From Neoceratodus forsteri (taxonomy: Eukaryota; Chordata; Ceratodontiformes; Ceratodontidae): a stretch of DNA of 64,000 nt. Every line of letters begins with the position of its first letter. Position 1 is the stretch's first letter. This document shows, piece by piece, positions 1-10,890 of this stretch. Under the pieces are notes generated by a model. That model saw only the letters and a program-made list of their open reading frames with translations, made no database searches and had not been told where the DNA came from. The translations under genes were made by a program, and so were the position numbers. Where the stretch lies: positions 849,780,501-849,844,500 of the forward strand of contig CM028129.1 of assembly GCA_016271365.2 (NCBI GenBank). The letters are read 5' to 3'.

Positions 1-290
1 ATGGGCTTTTTAGTAGTTTCTCCCCATGGTTGTAGTGTTAAAGAAAGTTTTTTGTGTTTCCTATAAAAAAATTTTTGTGTCTACTTGGAAAGTCGAAGAT
101 TGACACAATAGTTTTAAATTTAAGCAGCTGCAATTCTGACTGTATCTCGTACGCAAGGAAGTCACCTCAGAGGACGACGTTGGCATGGCAGACCAGTATG
201 TACAAAGTTAAATTTATTGTTCAGAGAAGCAGAGCCAGGGAGGAAGAGTAACTACACTGGTACTGTGCTGTTTTCACAGGATGCGGACAG

Positions 291-303
291 CGAGAGAGTG
301 AGA

Positions 304-333
<30 letters not shown>
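291..333. repeat. (GA)n microsatellite
   Basis: A nearly pure GA run with one interruption. The minus-strand open frame across it encodes only an alternating Leu-Ser run, which is a translation of the microsatellite and not a protein. Confidence 0.95.
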
Positions 334-334
<1 letters not shown>

Positions 335-959
335 TTTCAGCATATAGACTATTCTCTCTGTACCTTTGATTGAGCTATTAAGCTTTTTTTTTTTTGCTAT
401 CCTGCTTTGTGCTTTTGGGAGCATGCTATGAGCCACTCAGTTGTTTTGTTAACGTGGGATACTGAAGTGGTTTACGATCATAGAAAAGAGCTCTCTAGTG
501 TCCAGGTTAGCACCACGTGACTGCTGTGATGAAACCACTCACGGCTGTAGCAATTTAGTTAAATAAAAAATATATGAGTAGAAATAGGGTTCGAGAGGAT
601 GTTTTGGGCTGGCATAGATAAAACTGCCTGCAGAAGGAGACGGAGACTGGCTGCTTATGTTAAAAAATGTTGTACTACAGTTTATTTCATTTATTGTGAA
701 GCAGCGTTTAAAATGGGGCACGTGTCTTCTGTATTGAAATGTACTTCAGGAGAGGAGCTGAGGTGGTGGGCAGGCAGCAGCGACGCTGTACATCAGCTGA
801 GTACAGCCATCGTGGTAGGTACATGGATTTTGTGGGAGGAGGTCGGACGAGTGAAGAAAATTAAACCTGCAAAAAGCAGGTACATTTGTGAGCTTTTGGT
901 GGCTGGTGTAAGCAAGTGGGGAGGGAGGATTGCAGAATGACAGAACAACGGCTTTCATT

Positions 960-1245
960 TACTTTTTGTCAGCATGGCACTGTGAGATCTGAGAGTATTT
1001 CCTCACTCTTCCTGACCACGGAATAACTGTACTTTCTTTCTAAAAGAAGTTGGGGGGGGGAGCGTCGCACAATGAAGCCGATAGGAGCAATGGCTTTTGT
1101 TACCGTGGCAGTGTGAGATCACGGTTGGGAGAGTGCTGCCATAGTAAAGTATATGGCAGTGAGGATTTCTTCACTCTCCCTAACTTAGAATCAGTTTGCT
1201 TTCTTTTTTTTTAAGAAGAAGCAATTAAGAAGTGTTGGGGGGGTC
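960..1245 (+). repeat. Diverged direct duplication
   Basis: Two copies, roughly 960-1060 and 1095-1245, share in order a 'GGCAGTGTGAGATC'-like start, a 'CCTCACTCT-CCTgAC' block, a 'CTTTCTTT' tract, an AAGAAG tract and a run of seven or eight G. The second copy is longer, with an extra insert near 1140-1160. The origin is unknown. Confidence 0.55.
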
Positions 1246-1372
1246 CTGTAGCTGTCACTAAGCGAGAGAAAAAACATGGCGGGCATTAGAAGTTTTCTGG
1301 GGTGCTTTCAGCCAATTACAAAGCAGGCTGGGCACCAGTGGAGCATGGTACTCAGTGAAGGGGCACTTGGAC

Positions 1373-1432
1373 TGGCACTTATTTTTAGCTGGGCATCTAT
1401 TGTCTGATAGATGCCCTCCTAAATAAGTGCCA
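1373..1432. repeat. 60-base inverted repeat (hairpin)
   Basis: The arms begin TGGCACTTATTT and end AAATAAGTGCCA, with an inner stem GGGCATCTAT / ATAGATGCCC around a 6-base loop. This could be a miniature transposon remnant or a chance foldback. No target duplication is obvious. Confidence 0.7.
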
Positions 1433-3378
1433 CAGCCAATCAGGAGAGAGAATTGTCTTTGCCCATTTTCTAATACTATATAACCTATTTTTGCCTTATA
1501 AAATGTGTACAATGAATGCTGGCTGAGGACTGGCTGACACAAGCTAACACCTATACTTTTACCTCAGCCTAGCACAGTGAAAAAGTACCCATACCAGCCT
1601 GCTAAACTACCCAATTACCACACATTATTGGACACACTTGAACATTTTACTTTCACATTTGCAAGTTTTGGGACTCTTTCTTCTCTTAAAAAGTATAACA
1701 TTACTCTTCAATGAACATTGAATTAACTGTATTCTGTAGTATATGTACATTTCTTTACCATAAAGCCCATTTTATAAGCAAAATAAAGCACTTCAAGATG
1801 TGAGTTAGGCTGAAATAATTGCACTTCCAGATGACTGTAAGGCCCTCTATCTGTGGTGTTGGGCCTCATTCTGTCTCTTGGCATGCAGTTATCCCATCCT
1901 AATTCATACCCTGTTGTGTCTTGTTGTTTACAAATAACCCTCCTCCCAATGTCATGTGTCACCTGCTCTGCTTTATGTGCTGCTTTGGATGGCTGGAAAG
2001 TAATTGCATCCATAGTCGATGTATATGCTACTTCTTTGAACTTACATTGCATGGTGATGATCTTTCACAGGGTAGGGAGAACTTTGTATACAAGAGTTAC
2101 AGCATATAACTTCCATTGTATAATTTGACTTTTGCTGCCACAGATTACATATCCTGAATCAACTATTCCTTATCTCCATTCTCCTATATCACAGCATGAA
2201 ACTCTGCTTACACACTTTCTTGCTGGTGGCGAATCTGCTGTCTCTGAGAATTTTCTAGAACTGGTATTAAAAAGTAAAGATTGCTGGGCACTCCTATAAT
2301 TATAAGTTTAATGTCAGTACCCTTAATTAACATGAAATCCAAGATACATGGTAAAATAAAACTTTATGCATTTCCTGTTCTTAAAATTAGTCAATTCAAC
2401 ATCTTAATATCTGTTGCTGTAAAGTACACAGAGATTAAATAGTAAAACTTATAAAGAAATAATGAATCTTGGAACTGCAGCCATTTTATCTAATTAATAC
2501 ATTAATATTAAACTAATGCCAAAAGATGACTTGTAAGCATTGGAAAAATAAATAAATAAAGGCTTTCCCCATTAACGCTCCAGTCCTGGTGTGTTTCTAA
2601 GGTCAAAATGTTTACAACAGGTGAGTCAGATGTACTTGTGATCTTTGATATAAGTACTAGTGGGCCAAAATAATGTTTAAAATAATTAAAATATAATTTT
2701 CCTATAGATATACTTTATTAACAATGAATAAAAATAAAGAATAGCCTCCTTTGGACTTATTAAGAGAAGATGAACGGTTTGGATTTGATAATATACTGTA
2801 TGGTTGTGAAAAACAGCTCAGGTTGCCAGGTGGCACAACATAGCATAGAATGACAACATCAGAAAACTTTATTGAAGGATACAACCCATATAAAAAAGAA
2901 ATATATGATAAATATATAAAATCTGTATTTTGAATATATTTTTAATGTATATAACATACATGAAATATAATTATTTTGACTGATTTTATTTATCCAATAT
3001 GGCCTGGATATTCAAAGGATTGCACCTGGTGCAATGGAGTTGTGCTGGCGCAACCGTGCATTGCACCCTGAGGGATATTGAGATGGCTGCCTGGTGCAGC
3101 ACAAATCCTGATGTGCCAGGTGCAATGATAATGTATGTGGCACAGATGCAGAGGGCATGCCCATACATATGCAGCATATCCTGATATTCAGCCTGGGATG
3201 TGCGGCACATATGCTAGTGTACCCCTGCACTGTGCTGCGTGGGGGCTCAAAGTTGTGCCCCTACAGAGTAGGAGCAAATCCCAGCTACCCACAGGTGGGC
3301 TGCTGTTATTGCAGGACTCAACACAGCAACCCAGCTGTGGGTGGCCCGCCCCCAGAACACTGTCCCAAGCACACACAA

Positions 3379-3649
3379 CCCTGGTGGTCTAGTGGAGCCC
3401 CCTGCCCATAGCACGATTGCGTGGTATATGTTTAGCATGACATCCCTGGTAGACTAGTGGCCCCCCAGTCCCTGATACCCCGATGTGTAGGAAACAAGAC
3501 CATCCCTGGTGGTCTAGTGGTCCCCACCCGAGTCCCCGAATCCCTGACAATTAGCTTTATGAGGGTCCCTGGTGGTCTAGTGGACCGCCTCCCACATGTT
3601 GCCACGATCACAGTACAATCCCATATCATAGTGGCTGGTGATCCAGTGT
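3379..3649 (+). repeat. Left-arm array of tRNA-Glu-like tandem units
   Basis: Units start at about 3379, 3443, 3503, 3566 and 3632 (spacing 60-66). The best unit, at 3503, opens TCCCTGGTGGTCTAGTGGT, identical to the 5' 19 bases of vertebrate tRNA-Glu and containing the A-box-like TGGTCTAGTGG. The others differ by one to several bases. Sequence after the motif is C-rich and does not continue as a tRNA, and no B box follows, so these are not tRNA genes. Confidence 0.8.
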
Positions 3650-3748
3650 CACCTCCACCCCACCCACCCAAACAGAACCCCATGCCCACCCCGCTACCCT
3701 CGTCATTGGCGGGTGGCTGCATCCACCGCACACACTCGGCTGCCCCAA

Positions 3749-3945
3749 TGACAGGTACAGTATGGGCTGTAGGCCATTGGTCCCCAGTGTGGACCAATAG
3801 GCTTTCAGGGCATACTGTACTAGACAGTCCCAATTATGTGAATGACTCCATTCACATGATTGGGACTGTCTAGCACAGTATGCCCTGCAAGCAAATTGGT
3901 CCACAATGGGGACCAATGGGCTTATAGTCCATACTGTACCTGTCA
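3749..3945. repeat. Central hairpin of palindromic element 1
   Basis: Two arms of about 95 bases, each beginning ATGACAGGTACAGTATGG-like at the outside and ending in GACAGTCCCAAT near the centre (3823-3844 against 3849-3870). The arms differ at scattered positions, so this is an old or tolerated foldback and not an assembly mirror artefact. It could extrude as a cruciform. Confidence 0.85.
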
Positions 3946-4041
3946 TTCAGCAGGTGGTCAGGTGATGTGCAGGAGAGATGCAGCCACCTGCCAGTGACGA
4001 AGGCGGGTCTGCATGGGGTTCTGGGGGTGGGTGGGGGTGTG

Positions 4042-4257
4042 CCACTGGATCACCAGGGCATTACAATACAGGATTGTACCACCGATCATGGCAATGGGTG
4101 GGGGGCTTCCACTAGACCACCAGGGACCTCATATTGCCAATCGCCAGGGAATTGGGGACTCAGGTGGAAGGGGGGACCACTAGACCCCCAGGAATGGTCT
4201 TGTTTCTTGCACATCAGGGAACTGGGGACTGGGGAAGAGCCACTAGATTACCAGGGA
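4042..4257 (-). repeat. Right-arm array of tRNA-Glu-like units (inverted)
   Basis: Four units in reverse orientation at about 4042, 4109, 4177 and 4240 (spacing 63-68). The unit at 4109-4126 reads, on the minus strand, TCCCTGGTGGTCTAGTGG. The array mirrors the left-arm array about the palindrome centre. Confidence 0.8.
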
Positions 4258-4789
4258 TGACTTTATTACCATAGACAACGTGATTGTGGCTACGGGGCGG
4301 GGGAAGCCTCCCCCCGGGATCCCCACAGCAGACGTCTTGCTGTGCAGGGTGCCAGGCACAAGTCGCCGTCCTGCCCTGTGCAAGGCATGCAAATGGGGCC
4401 ATAATGAGATGCAAATGGCCCCATTTGTGCCTTGCATATATCATGGCCTCATTTGCATACCCCCTACTGAATATCATGGGTGATGCACCTAGCACAATTG
4501 CACTTGTGCTGGTGCATCTCTGTGCTCCCTCTCAGTGGCTTGCACCGGTGCAGTGCCACTGCACCATGCACAGTTTGTGTGCTGCTGGTGCCATATTCAA
4601 TAGTGCTGCGCCATGGCACAGCACCATTGAATATCACCTGGATCTTGCCCCGATGCATCAGAGTTACGCTGCACCCAGACTTACGCCACTGCCTGGCACA
4701 GTCTGAATATCCTGGCCTATGTGTATAGCATGTTATATGTCCCCATCATATATGTACTTTAAAGTGGCACAATAGCAAAACTATAGTTC

Positions 4790-5236
4790 AGTGTGTGGCT
4801 GCCAGTTGTGAAGTGTTTGTGCAACTTTATTCAGGTTAATTGATTTAACTCTTTCCTCTAGATTTCCACCCTCATGAAAGGAGACAGGAGAAGTTTCTCT
4901 CTTGAGGCTCAAGGAAACTGGTAACTAAAAGAGCCACACCAGAGACAGAACACTGGAGAAGGAGGGGGTGGGAGGAGGTAGTGAAAACACACTTGGCAAC
5001 AGAGGTGTGTTTGTAAGAGGTTTATGTAGGGCAGGGTGGAATCTGGTAGCCCTCATTGAAGTGCAGGTAGAAAACTAATTCCATGTGTGTCTGCCAGTTG
5101 TGATGTGCTTGTGCAACTGTAATTGGGTTACTTTGATTTGACTCTTTCCTTTGGATTTCCACCCTTGGGAGAGGTGCCAGGAGAAGTTTGTTTTTTCTTG
5201 AGGCTAAAATAAATTGGTAAATAAAAGAGCCAAAAG
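4790..5236 (+). repeat. Direct duplication flanking the palindromic element
   Basis: Copy A (about 4790-4936) and copy B (about 5083-5236) share a CTGCCAGTTGTGA start, a TTTGACTCTTTCCT block, GGATTTCCACCCT, AGGAGAAGTTT, CTTGAGGCT and a final AAAAGAGCCA. Spacing is about 293 bases. No coding potential is seen. Confidence 0.75.
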
Positions 5237-5724
5237 ACCACACTGTGATGTAACAGAACCCACCAACTCTACCTCATGGAATAGACCCAATAACATGGAG
5301 GAGAGAAAAAATTCCTGTGAGGGAAACCTCCAGGGAACTGAGATTATTGATTTAACCTTCTATCCAGGCTTCTACAAATTATGAGACTAGTTGTTGGTAA
5401 GCTTGCTGAAGTGCAGAATTTGGTTATCTAAGTTTCAAAGCAGGAGAAGTATAGTGACCCATGATCGTTATCATATATACTGGGATGGTCATTCTGGAAG
5501 AGGATGTGGCTGCTCCAATCCTGAAAGAACATCCAGGAAAGGTTGAAGCATCAAGACCCAGAGGAGATAGTGACACTCTAACATGAAGGATAAACCATGA
5601 AGTAGTCATGATAGAATAGTTCTCAGAATATAGGAGAGGATGAATAGAATCAGGATGTTTACATAGAAACATAGTCTTTGATGGCAGATAAGGACCGCTT
5701 GGCCCACCTAGTCTGCCCATTTCC

Positions 5725-8710
5725 CTACCTACAGGATAAGCTGCAGATCCTAGTTAACCAACAGCCTATTTCTTCCTTCCCCCCAACAAGAATTGCCTTA
5801 TGTCTGTCCCATGCATTCTTGAATTCTCCCACAGTTTTAGACCCCACAACCTCCTCAGGAAGGCTGTTCCATGCATCCACCACCCTCTCTGTGAAAAAAT
5901 ACTTCCTCACATTGCCCTGAGCCATCTCCCTATATCTTTAAACTGTGTCCCCTTGTTCTTGCATCTCTCTTTTTCTGAAAGATGCTACCCTCTTGGACTT
6001 TGTTGATTTCACTGAGGTACTTAAAAGTTTCTATCATGTCCCCCCTCTCCCTCCTTTCCTCAAGGGTATACATATTAAGCTCCTTTAGTCTCTCCTCATA
6101 TGGCTTCTCTTGCAGACCCTGCACAATTTTAATTGCCCTCCTCGGGACTGCCTCCATCCTGTCTATGTCCTTGTAGAGATGGGGTCTCCAGAACTGGACA
6201 CAGTATTCCAGGTGGGGTCTCACCAACTGTCTGTACAGAGAGATAATGACTTCATATTTTCTGCTGGTGATGCCTCTCCCTATACATCCCAGTATTCCTC
6301 CAGTCCTCTCTACTGCCTTCTCACATTGCTTGCCAACCTTAAGGTCATCTGATATGATTACCCCCAGGTCCCTTTCCATTTTTGTTGTTGTTACTATCCC
6401 TCCCACAATGTGTAATCTTCCCCTGAGTTTTTGTTTCCCAGGTGCATTATTTTGCACTTCTTTGCATTAAATCCAAGCTGCCATACTTCTGACCATTCCT
6501 CTAACCTTGCCAAGTCCCTTATCATCCTTTCCATGCCTCCTTGTTTATCAACCCTGTTGCAGATCTTTGTGTCATCTGCAAAGAGGCATACTTTTCCTTC
6601 CATTCCCTCTGCAATGTCACTTATAAAGACATTAAAAAGGACTGGACCCAGTACTGAACCCTGCAGTACCCCACTAGTAACCCCTCTTTCTTCAGAGTGG
6701 ACTCCATTTACAATTACCTTCAGTGTCCTGCTGTCCGGCCAATGTTTTACCCAGACTACCACCATGGGACCCACTCCCAGGCTGGTTAATTTGATTATTA
6801 ATCTTTTGTGTGGGACTGTGTCAAATGCCTTGCTAAAGTCTAGGTAGGCCATGTCCACAGCCCCTTTCTGGTCTACTACTTTGGTCACCCAGTCAAAGAA
6901 ATTAATTAGATTCATCTGACATGACCTTCCTGCTGTGAACCCATGCTGCCTTGGGTCCTGTGCCCCACTGGCCTCTAGGTACTCAACAATGTTTTTCCTT
7001 CAGAAGTGATTCCATCACTTTCCCTACCACAGAGGTCAAACTGACAGGTCTGTAGTTTCCTGCCTCTGTCTTTCTCCCACTTTTGTGAAGGGGAATCACA
7101 TCCACCTTCCTCCAGTCCTCAGGTACCACACCATCCTCCCATGATTTGTTAAAAAGGGTAGTCAGTGGTGTCACTACTTCTCCCCTTAATTCTTTTAGAA
7201 TTTTGGGGTGAATTCCATCAGGCCCCATTGCTTTGTCCACCTTCAGTTTTAGGAGTTCTTTCACAACCCTTTCTTCTGTGAAAGGACTGGGATTGACCCC
7301 TATCCAGAGTGCTTCTGTTAATTGGATTAGACACCTCCCCCTCCTCCTCTTTTGTGAATACTGAGCAGAAGTATTCATTCAGTATCCCTGCTTTTTCACT
7401 GTCTCTCTCTGCCCACCCACCGTCCAGTCTATTCAGCCTCACTATCCCTCCCTTTGCCTTTCTATGCTCCCTGATGTACCTATAAAAGGTTTCATCCCCC
7501 TTCTTAACTGAGTTAGCTATCCTTTCCTCAGTTTGGGTCTTTGCTATTCTGACTTCAGTCCTTGCTTCCTTCTGCCTTAACTAGTACATTTCTCTGTCCT
7601 GCTCCTTCTGTGTTTCCTTATACTTCCTAAATACTATATTTTTCTCTCTAACCTTCCCCGCCACCTCTTTTGAGTGGCTTTTTCTTTCATTTTAATTTGT
7701 TTATTTGCTTCACACAAAGGCTTGTTGCCTCTGTGATGGCAGTTTTGATGTTTTCCCTTTGTTGCTCCACCCCTCTTTCTAGCCTGTTTGCTAGAGCTTT
7801 TGTAAGGCACTCTCCCATCTTGCCAAAGTCAGCCCTCCTGAAGTCCAGTACCATCACTCTTGTATGGCTTGACTCTGTAGCTAAGTTTATCACGAACCAC
7901 ATTGTTTGGTAGTCACTTGTTCCTAGATGGCTACCCACTTCAAGATCTGAGATCCTCTCACTGTCCCAATTTGAGAGAATGAGATCTAAGATTGCACCCT
8001 CACAAGTGGGTTCCAAAACTAGCTGTCTGAGGCATGCCACCTGTAGGGCATCAAGAATGGCCCTGCTCTTGGATGTGGCTGTAGCAAAGTTGCTCCAGTT
8101 AACATCTGGCATATTCAGGTCCCTCATTAACAGTATCTTCCCTTTCTCTGCCATCCTAAAGATGCCTTCTATCATATACTTGTCCATTCCCTCCTCCTGA
8201 CATGAGATTCTGCATACAACCCCGTGTGGATTTTGGTGCCTTTTCCAGTCTCTAAGGTGACCCACAGTGCCTCCTCTCCTCCCTGTTTACTCTTTCGTTC
8301 CATTTCTTTTATCCCTTCCCTTACCTAGAGAACTACTTCTCCCCCTCTTCTCCCCTCCCTGTCTCTCCTGTAGCTTGTGTACCCTGGTATGTTAACATCC
8401 CAGTCATGGTTCTCTGTGTACCATGTTTCTGTGACTGCTACGATATACAGACATCCCTCTTCCATCAAGGCCACCAGTTCAGGGAGCTTGTTGCCCAGAC
8501 TATGGGCATTGGTACTCATTAACCCTCCATTTCTTGATAGCCTTACCCCTTTTTGCCCATTTCTGTTCTTATTGTCTTTGTCATTTTCTCCATTTACCCC
8601 TGCCCTTCTTCCTATCGACATCTCTATCTTGTTGTTTACCTCACTTACTAGCCTGATGTTTTTGGGGGGGCTAGGATTACCCTGCTCCTTTCCAGTGCCT
8701 CCCCCCTTGG
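5725..8710 (-). pseudogene. CR1 ORF2 (endonuclease-reverse transcriptase), broken
   Basis: ORF2 encodes the APE-type endonuclease and reverse transcriptase that nick the target and copy the LINE RNA. On the minus strand from 8710 one reads the EN start (NAHSLGNKLPEL, then TETW), the mid-EN block near 8265-7700 (DLNMPDVNW, LDLILSNW, GTSDYQTMWF), then RT motifs in 7378-6400 (GNYRPVSLTSVVGK, AYLDFSKAFDTVPHKRL, LQGSVLGPVLFNVF and the catalytic box FADDTK, all active-site residues present). The conserved C-terminal tail (FFTERVVDAWNSLPEEVV) lies at 5925-5725. At least five frame changes or stops separate these pieces. It is a dead copy with an intact catalytic box. Confidence 0.9.
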
Positions 8711-8865
8711 CTACTTTAAATGCTTGCCAATGAAGCATTTAAACCTATCACCTAGGATTCTGGTTCCCCTCCTGGACAGATGCAGACCATCACACCAGTA
8801 TAGGCCTGCATCACTCTAGGTGGACCCCCAGTCCCCAATGAAGCCTGTCTATGTCTATGGATTGC
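8711..8865 (-). pseudogene. CR1 ORF1 C-terminus (SGNH esterase block V)
   Basis: The minus strand translates to GFIGDWGSTW, then a DGLHLSRRG segment and GDRFKCFIGKHLK before a stop at 8711-8713. D-x-x-H is block V of the SGNH esterase domain known from CR1 ORF1 proteins. Everything upstream of this domain is missing because the element is truncated. The same segment is seen in the copy at 36.4-39.9 kb. Confidence 0.75.
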
Positions 8866-8993
8866 TGATGGTTGAGGACTTGAATAAGACAACAAGCTGA
8901 GTTTGTTGAGAAATAAGATATACAACATCTTAATTTACTTCTGTCAGATTTTTATCTTGGTAAGGTGAGGATAAAGTGATTTGATGATACTTT

Positions 8994-9763
8994 AAGAAAA
9001 AAAGGTAGAAAAAGCAGAGTTGTACCAAAGTTCTTTTTACTTCTCCAAAATCACAGCAAACATGCAGTTGTGCACCACTTCCTGGCTTAAGACTTTTGCC
9101 TAGTGCCTCGACTCATGAGTCTTCAGAGAGTGTGAGGCTTAAATAGGAGACACCATCTATTATACCTAAGCTCATTACATGAATTCAGGACATCACAGTG
9201 GAAAACACTTCCTTACTTTTAAATCAGTTAATAGCTCATTCTAGCACTTGTTCAAAGTAACTGTACTCCCTAACACAGATGAAAATTCATAATCTTGGGT
9301 AGACAGTTTTCAAACATAATTGTTTATATCCATAGAAATGTATATTGTAAGAAAAATATATAAGAATAAAAAATTGAGATGGCTAAAAAAAGGCACCTAT
9401 ATGGGCACAGTGACCTGGAATGACTGTTTCTATGACAAAATGCAATCATAGCTCCAAATTTAAATATCTCTGGGTAGGCAGGAGTAATTCCCAGGTACTA
9501 TAAAGGTGATGCTGGAAACATTCCTATAAAGCAAGAGAGGAAATTTTAAGAAACATTACAATAAGTTAAATAATATGGAACGTTAGATTTTATATACTCA
9601 TATATTTGTATATTTTTCTTACAATATACGTTTTTATGTATATAAAACATTATCTTCAAAAACTGCCTACCCAAGATTATGAATTTCCATTTTTGTTAGT
9701 GAGTACTGTTCCTTTAAATAAGTGCTAGATTGAGCAATAAACTGATTTAAAAGTAAGGATGTG
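8994..9763. repeat. Long inverted repeat: left arm, loop and start of right arm
   Basis: The left arm (about 8994-9375) is complementary to 9590-9763 joined to 20358-20570. The arms begin AAGAAAAAAAGGTAGAA, run through a GTACCAAAGTTCTTTTTACTTCTCC block, a CACAGTGGAAAACAC block and a TTCATAATCTTGGGTAG block, and end near TGTAAGAAAAATATA. The unpaired loop is about 9376-9590. With the later insertion removed, the unit is about 1 kb with arms of almost 400 bases. No open frame is present. It is probably a foldback or non-autonomous DNA element, but no family is recognised and the outer duplication is unclear. Confidence 0.8.
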
Positions 9764-9950
9764 GGGTCACGTGATGACAGGGTGAAAGGTAGCAGCAACC
9801 TCCCGCAGCTCCGCACCTTCGCTCATTAAAACAGTTAATTTCTGTATATTTCCCTGCAAACGGTGTGCCTTACCTACATCAAGAGTTTGCTGGAGACTCT
9901 TAGGAAGCAGTGAATTGTTCAGGATGGAGGTTTTCATGAAAAAACTGATG

Positions 9951-10316
9951 CCAAGACACTCGCCACCATGAACGCCGGAAAAAGAGAAGGCCGCGAAGCG
10001 GCCTAAACACCAGTAGCCGTGTATTAGTAAAACTCCCTCGTCTACTGCTGCTCTCTTGGAAGAAAGATTTTTAGAGGTTATGAGGCCTCTGCAGGACCGA
10101 ATATTAGAGATGGCAGAGGACATGCAACAGATTAAAACCTCTGTGCAAGCCCTGACAACCAGAGTGGGAGACTCAGAAGCTAAACTTATTTCTCTGGAAG
10201 AGAAACAGGACAAGAGCCAGTTAGCGATCACGCAGTTCGGGAGAAGGCTGAAGAAACTGGATGATAAACTGGAAGACCTTGAAGGGAGAAGTAGGAGAAA
10301 TAATCTCTTTATATTT
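9951..10316 (+). pseudogene. L1 ORF1, N-terminal part with coiled coil
   Basis: L1 ORF1 protein is an RNA-binding chaperone that forms trimers through a coiled coil. The frame open from about 10056 shows heptad-rich sequence (MEERFLEVMRPLQDRILEMA) and ends in DLEGRSRRNNLFIF, the L1 signature where the coiled coil meets the RRM domain. Upstream, 9950-10050 holds a basic segment with two stops. The reading stops at 10316, where a foreign LINE is inserted, and resumes at 14857. The true start codon is uncertain (9950 region). Confidence 0.85.
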
Positions 10317-10619
10317 CATATATCAAAAGCTCCTCCTCCTCCTGGGGCTGTGTGGGTAGCTGTTTGTGCTTGTCTGTGTCTGTAGGTTAGTTTTTGTTCA
10401 TTTACATGTTTTTCTGCTGGGAATACCTGTGCCATTCTTGCACACAACATTGGTGAAAGTCTCCTGGACTGAATTTCTGCAAATCGCCATCATCAGGTAT
10501 CAGCTTTTTAATTTTAAATCAACTTTCTTGAAGCCTCCCCAAGGAAGCATATGCCTTACAACTAGTCTTACAAACATGGTGATGCTGGGTCCTGCAACTG
10601 AATCAACATTTTCAACATT

Positions 10620-10890
10620 CTCATCTGACCACTTTTAAAGCAACTGCACTTGTGGACTTTAAAGAACAAAGGAATTTTAACACATTTTGTGACTGAATCA
10701 ACATTTTTGTCTGACCTTTTCCAAAGGTATTGTACTTGTCTCTGAGGACTTTGAAGATCAAAGGAAACATACAGACAAAATGATTTCACAATTGCATATG
10801 CCTACTGTCTGACCTACTCTCAAGGTATTGTACTTATCTCTGAGGACTTTGAAGAACAAAGGAAACATATAGACAAAAGGATTTTAACAT
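10620..10890 (+). repeat. Tandem units in 5' UTR of the inserted LINE
   Basis: Three copies of a ~90-base unit start near 10623, 10713 and 10810. Each has CTGACC, then AAGGTATTGTACTT (degenerate in the first), GAGGACTTTGAAGA and CAAAGGAA. Copies two and three are almost identical. Tandem 5' UTR monomers often carry LINE promoters, so this may have been the promoter; that role is inferred. Confidence 0.75.

Larger units (their letters stand above)
1..2997. other. Gene-free left flank
   Basis: No gene, exon or long element is recognisable. Open frames here are short, overlap on both strands and show no domain. It holds a GA microsatellite, a diverged direct duplication near 960-1245 and a 60-base hairpin at 1373-1432. 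The stretch 2270-2980 is AT-rich and featureless. Confidence 0.6.
2998..4720. mobile_element. Giant palindromic DNA element 1 (GGCC ends, TAT duplication)
   Basis: Terminal inverted repeats start GGCCTGGATATTCA at 3001 and end as the complement of GGCCAGGATATTCA at 4717, flanked by TAT on both sides (2998-3000, 4718-4720). The whole 1.7 kb is an imperfect palindrome whose geometric centre (~3859) nearly coincides with a strong central hairpin (~3847). From outside in, each arm has a terminal block with several GATATTCA motifs, a tandem array of 60-68-base units, then the central stem. A 3-bp duplication and GG-starting ends recall PIF/Harbinger, but TAT is not the usual TWA, so the superfamily is only a suggestion. 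No transposase frame is present, so the element is non-autonomous. Confidence 0.75.
5662..8865 (-). mobile_element. CR1-type LINE, 5'-truncated, minus strand
   Basis: Read on the minus strand the order is: end of ORF1 (esterase block V), ORF2 with endonuclease and reverse transcriptase, then a short 3' tail ending in CTATGTTTCTATG (complement of 5662-5674). The tail phrase 'GGCAGACTAGGTGGGCC...CCTTATCTGCC' recurs in the CR1 copies ending at 27023 and 39945, so these belong to one family. The 5' end stops inside ORF1. No convincing target duplication was found. Confidence 0.9.

Noticed and set aside
599..940. 113-codon frame with a basic start
   Set aside because: No domain, no supporting splice signals or repeats, and an opposite-strand frame of similar quality overlaps it.
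3503..3583. A tRNA-Glu gene
   Set aside because: Only the first 18-19 bases match; there is no anticodon stem, T arm, B box or acceptor end.
3432..4706. Long overlapping frames in palindromic element 1
   Set aside because: They occur on both strands in several frames, follow the tandem units and hairpin, and show no domain.
5800..6850. Plus-strand frames across the CR1 copy
   Set aside because: Antisense of the minus-strand RT; all recognisable motifs are on the minus strand.
5662..8865. Target duplication for the minus-strand CR1
   Set aside because: Only 4-base similarities exist at the flanks, which is within chance.
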